From Acidobacteriota bacterium (GTDB lineage Bacteria; Acidobacteriota; UBA6911; RPQK01; JADFOI01), in contig JAPUKI010000237.1 of NCBI GenBank assembly GCA_027295745.1, forward strand, positions 1 through 14,714: a DNA stretch of 14,714 nt, given 5' to 3'. Positions within the stretch are counted from its first letter, which is position 1. Each line of letters starts with the position of its first letter. This document shows, piece after piece, positions 6,859 through 14,325 of the stretch. The position numbers and the translations under genes were made by a program. The notes beneath the pieces were generated by a model. That model had not been told where the DNA came from and did no database searches. It saw only the letters and a list, made by a program, of their open reading frames with translations.

Positions 6859-7177
6859 CTAGCCCGGACTATGCATAATCCGGGCTAGCCCCGGATGCAC
6901 TGGGCTATTCTACCAGCACCACCAGTAGTTGCCGCGAATCAGCTTTTTTACTCTCCCTGTTTGATCCCCTTGGAGGGTCCAACCCGAAATTTTGGGGAAG
7001 GTGGTTGCTGCAGAAGAACTACTCCTGCATCGACTCTGGGCAGGCAGATCGTCTAGCCGGTATTTTTCATAAGTTCTCTACTGCAGCGACGAAACCATCC
7101 GCCCCGCCAGTGTGGATTGCTATGAGTGGCTCGCCACAAGTGGCTCATGACGAGAACCTATGCTTAATCCGGGCTAG
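6859..7177. mobile_element. 319-bp segment with 20-bp terminal inverted repeats (MITE-like or decayed IS)
   Basis: The left end (6859-6878) starts CTAGCCCGGACTATGCATAA. The reverse complement of the right end (7158-7177) is CTAGCCCGGATTAAGCATAG, matching in most positions including the first ten. The left end is also half of a 30-bp palindrome (6859-6888), so CTATGCATAATCCGGGCTAG occurs at 6869-6888 and, with one change, at 7158-7177 as a direct repeat. The interior has no convincing gene; a frame of about 60 codons running out through the right repeat is not recognisable. No target-site duplication is visible next to either end. Apart from this element and the promoter noted next, the 6838-7261 gap shows nothing I can support. 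Confidence 0.5.
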
Positions 7178-7180
7178 CTG

Positions 7181-7209
7181 TTGACCGTCGATTGATAACC
7201 GGATAGTTT
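7181..7209 (+). promoter_or_regulatory. Candidate sigma-70-type promoter for the glycosyltransferase gene
   Basis: TTGACC (7181-7186) is followed after exactly 17 nt by TAGTTT (7204-7209), about 50 nt before the GTG start at 7262. The -35 box differs from consensus at one position; the -10 box is poor. It begins 4 nt outside the right inverted repeat at 7177. Confidence 0.4.
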
Positions 7210-7261
7210 ATGTCGGAAAGTGAGAAGAGAGAGTTTGTCAGCTAATTGAGGGGGTGTTTCA

Positions 7262-8551
7262 GTGAGTGGTCCTTCTCGGGAACAGCAGTTCAAGAGGGTG
7301 GGGTTCATTTCCACACGCATAGCCGGCACCGATGGCGTCTCTCTGGAGATCGAAAAGTGGGCCGAAGTGTTAGAGCGCAATGGCTATGAATGTTTTTATT
7401 TCGCAGGGCTCTGCGATCGACCTGCTGAGAAAAGCCTTCTCGTTGACGAAGCCTATTTCGGTCATCCCAGTATTGAGGCTATCGGTGCAGGCTGTTTCGG
7501 TCGGCACCATCGCCGTCCCGAGGTGACCCAGTCTGTTGAAGAAATCAAGAATCATCTCAAAGAAAAGATCTATCTCTTTGTGAAGCAGTTCGACATTGAC
7601 GTGATTATTGTCGAAAACGCCCTGGCCATTCCCATGAACATTCCCTTAGGGCTGGCGCTGACCCAGTTCATTGCTGAAACTTGCTTTCCCACGATTGCTC
7701 ATCACCACGATTTCTATTGGGAGCGGGAACGTTTTCTGGTCAGCAGTGCGGGAGATTATCTCACCTGTGCTTTTCCTCCTGATCTTCACAACATGTGTCA
7801 TGTTGTGATCAACTCCGTTGCCAGCGCACAGCTGAGTCACCGTCAGGGAATCTCCAATACGTTGATTCCCAATGTCTACGATTACGCTTCGCTGGCAGCA
7901 CCTGCCGATGACTATGTCTCGGAGCTGCGAGAGCAGATCGGACTCGGCGAAAATGACCCTTTTATCTTACAACCCACCCGAGTCGTTCCGCGAAAGCTGA
8001 TCGAGCGTTCGATTGAAATTGTCTCTTTAATGGATCTAGAAAATCCTGTTTTGGTCATCTCTCATGCCAGCCGGGATGAGGGCGACCACTACTACCAACG
8101 CATTTTGGAGTATGCCGAGCACTGGGGGGTCCAGATTCGTGCGATCGAGCATCTGGTGGGAGCACACAGAGGCAAGGGCCCCAACGGAGAAAAGATTTAT
8201 TCCATCGGAGACGTTTACCAGTGTGCAGATCTGGTGACCTATCCCTCCGGCTACGAGGGCTTTGGCAATGCTTTCCTTGAGACCATTTATTATCGGAAGC
8301 CCATTCTCGTTAACCGCTACTCGATTTATATCGCCGACATCGAGCCCAAGGGTTTTAAAGTCATTACCATTGACGGCTTCGCAACCCTGACGGCGATTCG
8401 CAGTATCCGTAAAATTTTGGAAAACGCTGAGCGGCGAGAACAGATGGTTCAGGAAAATTATGAGCTGGCACTCAGGCACTACTCTTATGAAGTGCTGGAA
8501 CGGGATCTGCTCCATTTACTCTACCAACTCTTTCAGCAGACATGTAATTAG
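7262..8551 (+). CDS. GT4-type glycosyltransferase, mannosylglucosylglycerate-synthase-like
   Basis: A 429-residue GT-B fold retaining glycosyltransferase. A GTG start follows GAGGGGG at 8-nt spacing. The N-terminal domain opens with VGFISTRIAGTDGVSLEIEKW, a glycine-containing acceptor/donor loop, and has VENALAIPMNIPLGLAL and IAHHHDFYWERERF. The C-terminal nucleotide-sugar domain has QPTRVVPRKLIERSIEIV and the E-x7-E motif in YPSGYEGFGNAFLE (E332 and E340). The TDGVSLE start and ERERF region resemble proteins I associate with mannosylglucosylglycerate synthase (MggS) of compatible-solute synthesis. That specific link is from memory and is not proven. The second glycosyltransferase lies downstream on the same strand, so they may act in sequence. 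Cytoplasmic; no signal peptide or membrane segment. Confidence 0.85.
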   Translation: MSGPSREQQFKRVGFISTRIAGTDGVSLEIEKWAEVLERNGYECFYFAGLCDRPAEKSLLVDEAYFGHPSIEAIGAGCFGRHHRRPEVTQSVEEIKNHLKEKIYLFVKQFDIDVIIVENALAIPMNIPLGLALTQFIAETCFPTIAHHHDFYWERERFLVSSAGDYLTCAFPPDLHNMCHVVINSVASAQLSHRQGISNTLIPNVYDYASLAAPADDYVSELREQIGLGENDPFILQPTRVVPRKLIERSIEIVSLMDLENPVLVISHASRDEGDHYYQRILEYAEHWGVQIRAIEHLVGAHRGKGPNGEKIYSIGDVYQCADLVTYPSGYEGFGNAFLETIYYRKPILVNRYSIYIADIEPKGFKVITIDGFATLTAIRSIRKILENAERREQMVQENYELALRHYSYEVLERDLLHLLYQLFQQTCN

Positions 8552-8864
8552 TGCCTCAGCTGTGCAGGCGCTGCTTGAGTGTAATCGTCAGGTCGATCAG
8601 ATCTCTCAATCTCTCTTGAAGCTGCTCTACAGGGGTATTTCGCTCCTTGGTGGGTGCCTTTACGCATGTTATACTGTTGGTGGGTTTGAAGCCACACGCG
8701 CGGATCAAGACAATCACCCCCGCCCACAGGCAAACACAGGTGAACCCGGCTCTTCCCGTACTCTTTTGACCACTGGCACGTGACTTGCCCATTGAACTGG
8801 CGGGTGGGGTGGGTTCGGGATCGGTGTGCGACGGTTTGATCGAAAGGTTTCAGGTGAAAGAAAA

Positions 8865-10139
8865 GTGAGGAATCTGGCTATTGGCTTGATACACTACTCC
8901 TGTCTTCCTGTGGTTGGAGGTGTGGAAGAAGTCCTGGATCAGCAATCTTCTCTGCTGGATCGCTATTCTCATCGGGTCAAGGTTCTAGCGGGCGCTGGTG
9001 GGCAGCACAACAGAAATTATCCGATTGAGATCAATCCCTTACTGGGATCGAGAAACAAGCGCATCCTAGAGGCCCATCGACTACTGGCACAAGAGAACTC
9101 TTCTCAAGGCATACAAACACTGGCCAGCGAGATTTATCAGTATCTGAGGGAGCAGTTTAGGCGATTTGACATTATCATCGCCCACAATGTCCTCAGCATG
9201 CCCTACAATCTGCCCTTGACCTACGCCCTTTGGAAGTTAGCTGATGACGAGATGGTGCGCATCATCAACTGGGAGCACGATTCGCCTTACTTCTCCGCGA
9301 GTTATCCCTCTTACTTGGACCATGCGCCATGGAATATACTCAGAAGGATCCATCCTAAGATCCACCACGTGACAATCTCTGAGAGTCGCCGGAAACAGTT
9401 TTTGAGACTGCATGAGAACGCCGATCGTATTCATGTTGTGAACAACGGTATCGACCCAGCCTCGTTCCTCAATTTAGACCCTACAACCGTGCGGCTCATT
9501 CAGGAGGAAGACCTTTTTGAAGCGAATCTTCTCATCTTTCAGCCCTGTCGCCTCCATCCCCGCAAGAATGTGGAGCTGTCAATTCGAGTGACGCGTGCCT
9601 TGCGCGATCGGGATGTGCATGCGCGCTTGCTGGTAACCGCAGCTCATGATCCACATGAACCAGCAACGGTGGAATATTACAGGAAGTTACTGAGGCTGGC
9701 TCGTCAGTTGGACATCGAAAGAGACGTGCTGATCATGGGCGAATATCAATTTCAGAATGGCGAGCGTATTTCTGCAGATCGACTCACCACTCGTGACTTC
9801 TATCTCATCTCAGATATCTTATTCCTACCCAGTCATGAAGAGGGTTTCGGTCTGCCCCTATTGGAAGCCGCGCTGACAAGGCTGCCGATTGTGTGCTCAA
9901 GAATTCCCCCATTTACGGAGTTGGCCAAGGAGGATGTTTGCTATTTTGACCTGGAGGATAGCCCATCAAAGATAGCTACCACGATTTTGAGTTTTGTTTC
10001 TGGCGGGAAATCCCACAGCTTTTTTCGCAGGACCAGGGAAAATCATCTTTGGGATAAGATTTATCACACCCGGTTCCTCCCTCTTTTTCAAGCAGTCCTT
10101 GAGGAGCAAGAGGCCGAAGTTGCAGTCCCTGCCTGTTGA
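8865..10139 (+). CDS. GT4-family glycosyltransferase
   Basis: A GT-B fold enzyme of about 424 residues. I prefer the GTG at 8865, preceded by AGGTGA and placing the first strand (LAIGLIHYSCLPVVGGVEEVL) at the terminus. An in-frame GTG at 8826 adds 13 residues. The N-domain carries the GGVEE loop and IIAHNVLSMPYNLPLTYAL, similar in style to VENALAIPMNIPLGLAL of the neighbour, suggesting related acceptors. INWEHDSPYF and VNNGIDPASF follow. The C-domain has PCRLHPRKNVELSIRV, with the Arg/Lys pair that contacts the donor phosphate, and HEEGFGLPLLEAA holding the E-x7-E motif. Donor and acceptor are unknown. It follows the first glycosyltransferase by about 310 nt on the same strand; the gap holds no gene I can support. 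Confidence 0.87.
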   Translation: MRNLAIGLIHYSCLPVVGGVEEVLDQQSSLLDRYSHRVKVLAGAGGQHNRNYPIEINPLLGSRNKRILEAHRLLAQENSSQGIQTLASEIYQYLREQFRRFDIIIAHNVLSMPYNLPLTYALWKLADDEMVRIINWEHDSPYFSASYPSYLDHAPWNILRRIHPKIHHVTISESRRKQFLRLHENADRIHVVNNGIDPASFLNLDPTTVRLIQEEDLFEANLLIFQPCRLHPRKNVELSIRVTRALRDRDVHARLLVTAAHDPHEPATVEYYRKLLRLARQLDIERDVLIMGEYQFQNGERISADRLTTRDFYLISDILFLPSHEEGFGLPLLEAALTRLPIVCSRIPPFTELAKEDVCYFDLEDSPSKIATTILSFVSGGKSHSFFRRTRENHLWDKIYHTRFLPLFQAVLEEQEAEVAVPAC

Positions 10140-10205
10140 GTCGCGCAAGATCGGTGCTGCTTTTGAAGGAGCTGATTAAGCATCCACTGACTGGTTGCTT
10201 TCAGG

Positions 10206-10513
10206 CCCAACCTGCCGAACATAAGTAGTCCCTTTCATAAATACGGTAACGTTTGTTGGGACCGCGACGGCCTTGAGTTCGCGAAGCGACGACGACGCGA
10301 TGCCAGTGTGTATCGCCGAGGAGAAGCAACAAGGAAATCGATGCCGTCCCGCCGCCACCCTTTGGGCTGATGGGGATTGCGGGCGATCTCTGTGTCCCTC
10401 GTCGTCGCCGATGTTATGGCATGGCTTCCTCCTCGCTCCTTGACCTCGCCTCGCAAGACCCATCATCAAACGTTACCGTATTGATGAAGGAAAGCACTAA
10501 CTCACCCAACCTG
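10206..10513. mobile_element. MITE-like insertion (10215-10504) with 9-bp target duplication
   Basis: CCCAACCTG occurs at 10206-10214 and again at 10505-10513, flanking 290 bp. Near both ends the segment carries inverted repeats: AATACGGTAACGTTTG at 10240-10255 and its exact reverse complement at 10467-10482, with weaker pairing outward for about 18 nt more. The interior is GC-rich with no recognisable transposase. The flanks support a real insertion. On the minus strand the duplicated bases are codons Q-V-G at the end of the mobB-mobA gene. Rejoining across the element continues that frame as PESNQSVDA to a TAA at 10178-10176. The element therefore supplies the present stop (TGA, 10504-10502). 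The ends beyond the perfect repeat are diverged, so exact termini rest on the duplication. Confidence 0.7.
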
Positions 10514-11590
10514 TTTCACTTCCGACGGAGTGTTGACGTCCTGCCAGGCTGGGACAAGAGAAGAAGGAGGCGAGGGCACGATAACCTTGGGATGGGTGCC
10601 CAAACGAGAAAGTGAAAAATCACCTTGGGTGGCCAGAGATTCCACTAAAGAGCGGGATCGGAAATCGTAGTGAGCCAAGAGAGGTTCAATCCGACCGTCT
10701 TGCCCTCTCAACTGGGGAAGCGTAGCCCAGACTCCGGGTGCACGGGTGGACAGAAGCCACTCCAAAGAAGGCCGGGACAACAAAGGCAAGTCGCATGCAG
10801 CCACCAGCCAGGAAGCACATGGGGCCCACCGCAAAGCTGCCAGAACCCCAGCCATGGGTCCCCTGACATCAGGCACATCCGCCAGACGGAGGCAGTGTCC
10901 CAGGCCTTCCGGCAAGCCTCCCGTCCCGGCAATCATCACCGTGGAGGTTAGCTCATGAAGCAATCCCACACTTCGTTCAATCCAAGTCTTTCCATCTTTT
11001 CGAATCATGTGCTTGGGATGACCCATGCGCTTGCTTTGACCGCCAATCAGGAGACATCCAAAAACAGGTGTCTTCAGCCATTGCTTGGAGAGCCAATTGT
11101 CCAAAATCGACAAGAAGGACCCAACCCGGTCCGAGTCGCGGGGCAGGGTAGCAACGATCTCCTCGATCTCAGCGGGAGCTCGGTTTTCAGTCGGATCCAG
11201 CAGCCACACCTTGGGGAGAGGTGACTTTTTATGGCCTTCCACCAGCACCAGATCGTACTTCAGAGGGAGTGAACTGAGAGTGGCAGACAAGCTGACGTGG
11301 GCAGTTTCTCGTGACCTCACTAATCCTTCCTCCGACCCTTTGAGAAAGACATCCGCCCCCGCACGAAAGAGTCGGTCACTGTCCTTTCCAGGATGGTCCA
11401 CGTCGATTTCATGGTCAGTCTGCTTGAGCACCGCCACCTGGAGCCCCTTTTTGCGTAAATGTGGAACCACACGCTCAATCAGGCTCGTTTTCCCGGAACC
11501 ACTCCAGCCGCATATTCCAAATGCGGGAAGATCTGTCAGTGTCGTTGTGCTCTCCCGACTCTTGCCCAGGGGCTTCATATGATCTGTCAT
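10502..11590 (-). CDS. mobA: MobB-MobA fusion, molybdenum cofactor guanylyltransferase with GTP-binding domain
   Basis: A 362-residue two-domain protein. Residues 22-165 are MobB: P-loop GWSGSGKTS (28-36), LKQTDHEIDVDHPGKDS, RAGADVF, and DLVLVEGHKKSPLPKV. Residues 174-362 are MobA: LIGGQSKRMGHPKHM (181-195), LADVPDVRGPMAGVLAAL, AACDLPLL with the metal-binding Asp, and the terminal WQDVNTPSEV. MobA transfers GMP from GTP to molybdenum cofactor, giving the guanine-dinucleotide form used by DMSO-reductase-family enzymes such as formate dehydrogenase and nitrate reductase; MobB is an accessory GTPase. Fusions of the two are known. The ATG at 11590 has only a weak ribosome site; an ATG four codons later is the alternative. 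The last residues were altered by the adjacent insertion, which removed nine C-terminal residues beyond the conserved domain, so activity is probably retained. Confidence 0.92.
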   Translation of the reverse strand: MTDHMKPLGKSRESTTTLTDLPAFGICGWSGSGKTSLIERVVPHLRKKGLQVAVLKQTDHEIDVDHPGKDSDRLFRAGADVFLKGSEEGLVRSRETAHVSLSATLSSLPLKYDLVLVEGHKKSPLPKVWLLDPTENRAPAEIEEIVATLPRDSDRVGSFLSILDNWLSKQWLKTPVFGCLLIGGQSKRMGHPKHMIRKDGKTWIERSVGLLHELTSTVMIAGTGGLPEGLGHCLRLADVPDVRGPMAGVLAALRWAPCASWLVAACDLPLLSRPSLEWLLSTRAPGVWATLPQLRGQDGRIEPLLAHYDFRSRSLVESLATQGDFSLSRLGTHPKVIVPSPPSSLVPAWQDVNTPSEVKQVG

Positions 11591-11779
11591 CGGCCACCAT
11601 TCTCTTTATATTTATTCATGACACTTTATCGCATTCTTGATTTTTCAATCCACTGGCCTCGACTCCGGGAGAAAGTCAAAGTACACTCAAGAAGTTTGGC
11701 GGCGAGAGTGACTCTCTTCGCAATCTCCTTTACGCTGATGTGGCTTGCAGAAGACAACTGAAACAGAAGGCATACGATT

Positions 11780-12313
11780 ATGACTTACACACGCATTCTC
11801 TCTTTAGTGATGTTCTCCCTGGCCCTGCTTCTGGTGTGCTGCCAGGGGAGTGGATCTCCCGAGGCTGAGACTGGCCAGGCAGAGATGGATGAGCATTCCC
11901 CTGAAATGGAATCAAGCATGGAGCAAATGGAGGAGCACGAAAATCACGACCCCAAATATGGCGGGATCTTCTTCATGGCACTGGATGAAAAGCATCATCT
12001 GGAGGGAACCCTGACCCCAGAGGGGTTGTTCCGGGTCTATCTGTTCGATGAGTTTACCGAGCTCCTGGCTCCCGAAAAGATTGGTGAGGCCGAAGGGACA
12101 ATTCACTGGGGTGAATTTCCTGATCCTCCCGGAACTCCCCTGGGAGCTGGAGCAGCTCAAGGTACAATGGAAGCCGAACTGGATCGAGAGGTGGAGTTTC
12201 CCGTGACCTTGACGCTCATGCTGAGGCTTCCTGAAACGGGTGCTGGTGGGGAACCGGAGCTCTTCACATTCGTTTTCGACGATTACTCAAAGCCACTTTC
12301 CGAAGGCCACTAG
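11780..12313 (+). CDS. Putative lipoprotein, acidic and His/Met-rich
   Basis: A 177-residue exported protein. ITRILSLVMFSLALLLVCCQG-type N-terminal residues (hydrophobic core then Cys20/Cys21) form a lipoprotein signal peptide. Residues 30-57 are rich in Glu, Met and His (DEHSPEMESSMEQMEEHENHD), which could bind metal ions. The domain that follows (KYGGIFFMALDEKHHLEGTL, FRVYLFDEFTELL) resembles a small beta-rich domain with a GG...HHxEG pattern that I have seen beside metal-efflux and copper-handling proteins. I do not know a characterised member. AGAAGG lies about 10 nt before the ATG. It is convergent with the M48 protease gene, 35 nt apart. Function unknown; a periplasmic metal-binding role is only a suggestion. 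Confidence 0.7.
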   Translation: MTYTRILSLVMFSLALLLVCCQGSGSPEAETGQAEMDEHSPEMESSMEQMEEHENHDPKYGGIFFMALDEKHHLEGTLTPEGLFRVYLFDEFTELLAPEKIGEAEGTIHWGEFPDPPGTPLGAGAAQGTMEAELDREVEFPVTLTLMLRLPETGAGGEPELFTFVFDDYSKPLSEGH

Positions 12314-12318
12314 GCTAG

Positions 12319-12339
12319 AGGGGATCATTACCCTTTTTT
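12319..12339 (+). terminator. Weak intrinsic terminator after the lipoprotein gene
   Basis: AGGG (12319-12322) and CCCT (12331-12334) pair around an 8-nt loop and are followed by T6. The stem is short, so efficiency is doubtful, but the position right after the stop at 12313 and between convergent genes fits. Confidence 0.35.
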
Positions 12340-12348
12340 CCGTCTCCG

Positions 12349-13368
12349 TCAGCTTGTCGATCCCTCTGCCCTCTTCAAGGTGGGGCGGTCTTTTTTCAAA
12401 GCAGGCTTTTCCCTATCCGTCCCATCTGTGTTGGTTTTTCTCTTCAAAGTTGGCCGCTTGGCCTCTGCCTGCCCCTGAGAATCACCAGGTCTTATTCCCA
12501 GCCTGTCGATCTCGATCAAGCGGGCCTTGACCCGTTCAAACTCCGAACTGTTGACCACGTATTCATCCTTTCGAGGCAAGTAAGAAATCTCCTCCTGGAC
12601 CTTTTCGATACGGCTCTCGGGGGTAGGATGAGTTCTAAAGAAGCCTGCAAACTTACCGGGCTTGTCCTTTTGCTTGGCCTCAAGCTTTTCAAAGAAAGTA
12701 ATGAACCCTTGAGGATCGTACTCCGTGTTCCAGAGGTACTGTGTCCCCAATTGATCAGCTTCTGCCTCAGATTTTCGGGTAATGCCCAGGACAGCCAGAT
12801 TCAAGCCCAGACCCAAACCATTCTGAATTCCATATCCAGCCAAGCCTCCTCCCACGAAAAGAGCAGGAATGGCGGCGAACTGCAGCAGCTGACCTTTTGT
12901 CATCCTCTCAGTGGCATGCCGGGCAGTCACGTGAGCAATTTCATGAGCCAGGACTCCCGCCAACTCAGATTCATTGTCAGCTTCCAGAATCAGACCCTTG
13001 TTGACATAGAGAAAACCACCCGGCAAAGCAAAGGCATTCACCTCATCGGTGTCCACCACCTTGATCACAAAGGGCACCTTGGCATCCGAGTGTTTGACAA
13101 TGTCCTGTCCCAGTCGGTTGACATACTCCGTCACCAGCGGGTCTTCCACCAATCGCGCTGTCTCCTCAAACATCTGTGCAAACTGGGCACCCAGCCGAAT
13201 CTCTTTTTCCTGAGAGACGAAATTGGGAAAGATACCGGCGATCCTTCCATTGATCTTGCGATTCCCGATCTTCTCCACGTCCTTGTGTTTTCGACCGGCA
13301 GAAACACTGGTCGGGAACATCAGAATCAGGATCATCAGAACAGAAGCCATGCGTGACATTCTTTTCAT
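12349..13368 (-). CDS. Exported M48-family zinc metalloprotease
   Basis: A 339-residue protein. The first 24 residues (KRMSRMASVLMILILMFP, then SVSAG) form a Sec signal peptide, so it acts in the periplasm or outer envelope. The zinc site is H142-E143-I-A-H146 within LAGVLAHEIAHVTARHA, and the third ligand is probably E201 in RKSEAEADQLG. NAFALPGGFLYVNKGLI and the FFRTHPTPESRI segment are characteristic of the BepA/LoiP group, which degrade or help fold envelope proteins. It lacks the C-terminal TPR domain of BepA. Instead it ends in a Lys/Arg/Pro-rich tail with RPTLKR occurring twice (about residues 309-314 and 329-334) and a related PALKK between. AGGAAAAG precedes the ATG. It is divergent from the DsbA-like gene, with about 155 nt between. 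Confidence 0.92.
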   Translation of the reverse strand: MKRMSRMASVLMILILMFPTSVSAGRKHKDVEKIGNRKINGRIAGIFPNFVSQEKEIRLGAQFAQMFEETARLVEDPLVTEYVNRLGQDIVKHSDAKVPFVIKVVDTDEVNAFALPGGFLYVNKGLILEADNESELAGVLAHEIAHVTARHATERMTKGQLLQFAAIPALFVGGGLAGYGIQNGLGLGLNLAVLGITRKSEAEADQLGTQYLWNTEYDPQGFITFFEKLEAKQKDKPGKFAGFFRTHPTPESRIEKVQEEISYLPRKDEYVVNSSEFERVKARLIEIDRLGIRPGDSQGQAEAKRPTLKRKTNTDGTDREKPALKKDRPTLKRAEGSTS

Positions 13369-13523
13369 TTGGTCTTTTCCTTTCTCTTGAAGTGAGTGTC
13401 GCGACAGCCCGACTTCTTACAACTTTATTCGCGTACAAGGCAGGAGGATGAGGATAACGGTTGACCTGCCCAGGGCAGCTAAGAGATAGTAAAGATAAGG
13501 GAACTGCAACAAAAGGAGAAGTC

Positions 13524-14315
13524 ATGAAAATAAAGTGGTTGACCGTCATCTTTGGATGGAGTCTATTCACCCTTTTGGGTGCGCCACCCGGCTTGGCACA
13601 AGACACGTCTGGTGAAGAGGGGCTCGACCTGAGAAGCGAGATCGAGGCACTCAAGAGAGGCCAGGAGGCCATTCAAAAGGACCTTCAGGAAATCAAGAGC
13701 CTTCTCAGCACAAGACAGTCTCCGGCTCCCGCTCCCACTCCTGCTGCCCTGAACATTGATCTGGATATTGAGGGGAGCCCCTATCAGGGCAACCGGAATG
13801 CGAAGCTGACACTGATCGAGTTCACCGATTACCAGTGACCGTTTTGCGGAAGACACGTCCGTGAGACGTTGCCTCAAATCGTGAAAGATTATGTCGACAC
13901 TGGAAAAGTCAAGTATGTCTACTTTGACTTTCCTTTGGAATCCATCCATCCCTATGCATTTCAAGCGGCTGAGGCAGCCAGCTGCGCCGGCCAAGAAGGC
14001 AAATTCTGGGAAATGCATGACCGCCTGTTTGCCAATCAGAATGCGCTGACTACCCTACACCTCAAGTCCCATGCGGAAGCACTTGGATTGGATGGGTCGA
14101 AGTTCGATACATGCCTGGAGAGCGGACAATATGCGGTTGCCATCCGTCAAGATATGGCAGTCGGAGCCAGGATTGGAATAAGTGCCACGCCCTCTTTCGG
14201 ACTAGGATTCACCGACCCCGATGATCCTGACAAAGTGAAGGTGGTTCGGACCCTTAGAGGAGCCCTGCCCTTCAATTCCTTTGAGCCTGTCATCGATGGC
14301 CTGCTTTCACAATAA
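13524..14315 (+). CDS. Predicted selenoprotein, DsbA-like thioredoxin-fold protein (in-frame UGA at codon 105)
   Basis: Read through one UGA the frame is 263 residues. AAGGAG precedes the ATG at 13524. Residues 1-26 are a Sec signal peptide ending near PPGLAQ. A short coiled-coil (SEIEALKRGQEAIQKDLQEI) and a Pro/Ala linker follow. The thioredoxin-like domain starts at residue 85. It reads IEFTDYQ-UGA-PFCGRH, so the UGA (13836-13838) sits exactly where the first Cys of the CxxC motif belongs, leaving U105-P-F-C108. The frame continues without break through YFDFPLESIHPYAFQAAEA and the cis-proline loop ISATPSF to a TAA. DsbA-family proteins catalyse disulfide exchange on exported proteins. A SECIS-like hairpin follows the UGA. 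Without Sec insertion the product would be a 104-residue fragment. Alternatives are a nonsense mutation or a sequencing error. Confidence 0.82.
13836..13838 (+). other. Predicted selenocysteine codon (UGA)
   Basis: A TGA lies in frame between CAG (Gln) and CCG-TTT-TGC (Pro-Phe-Cys), replacing the catalytic Cys of CPFC. Coding-type sequence continues for another 158 codons in the same frame. Other genes in the window use TGA as a normal stop, so reassignment of UGA across the genome is unlikely. Confidence 0.75.
13839..13869 (+). promoter_or_regulatory. Candidate bacterial SECIS element
   Basis: ACGTC (13855-13859) pairs with GACGT (13865-13869) around the loop CGTGA. The loop begins 22 nt after the UGA and has G as its second base followed by U. 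Known bacterial SECIS hairpins lie just after the UGA and have a G among the first two loop bases, which SelB reads. Outer GG/CC pairing could extend the stem past a bulge. A competing stem (GCGGA 13846-13850 with TCCGT 13858-13862) is possible. Found by eye, with no folding energy computed. Confidence 0.55.
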
Positions 14316-14325
14316 ATCTCCCGGG

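Noticed and set aside
8556..8792. 78-codon minus-strand frame in the gap between the glycosyltransferase genes, with a hydrophobic stretch and a helical C-terminus
   Set aside because: It has no ribosome binding site at its ATG, overlaps other open frames in the same GC-rich gap, and matches no family I know. The helix-like end (VEQLQERLRDLIDL) is suggestive but not enough.
8552..8864. Possible tRNA or riboswitch in the gap between the glycosyltransferase genes
   Set aside because: No cloverleaf, T-loop motif or recognisable riboswitch core could be found by eye.
10176..10469. 97-codon minus-strand frame across the 290-bp insertion, plus overlapping frames in both directions
   Set aside because: The frame arises from the element interior joined to the old mobB-mobA 3' end; the protein is low-complexity and Arg/Ser-rich. 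It is best read as a by-product of the insertion.
12628..13356. 242-codon plus-strand frame opposite the M48 protease
   Set aside because: It is an antisense shadow of a gene with an intact signal peptide and HExxH site; no start signal or family match.
13869..14315. Separate 148-codon gene starting at TTG just after the UGA
   Set aside because: It would begin inside the thioredoxin domain, lack the CxxC motif and signal peptide, and has no ribosome site. Readthrough as one selenoprotein explains the frame better.
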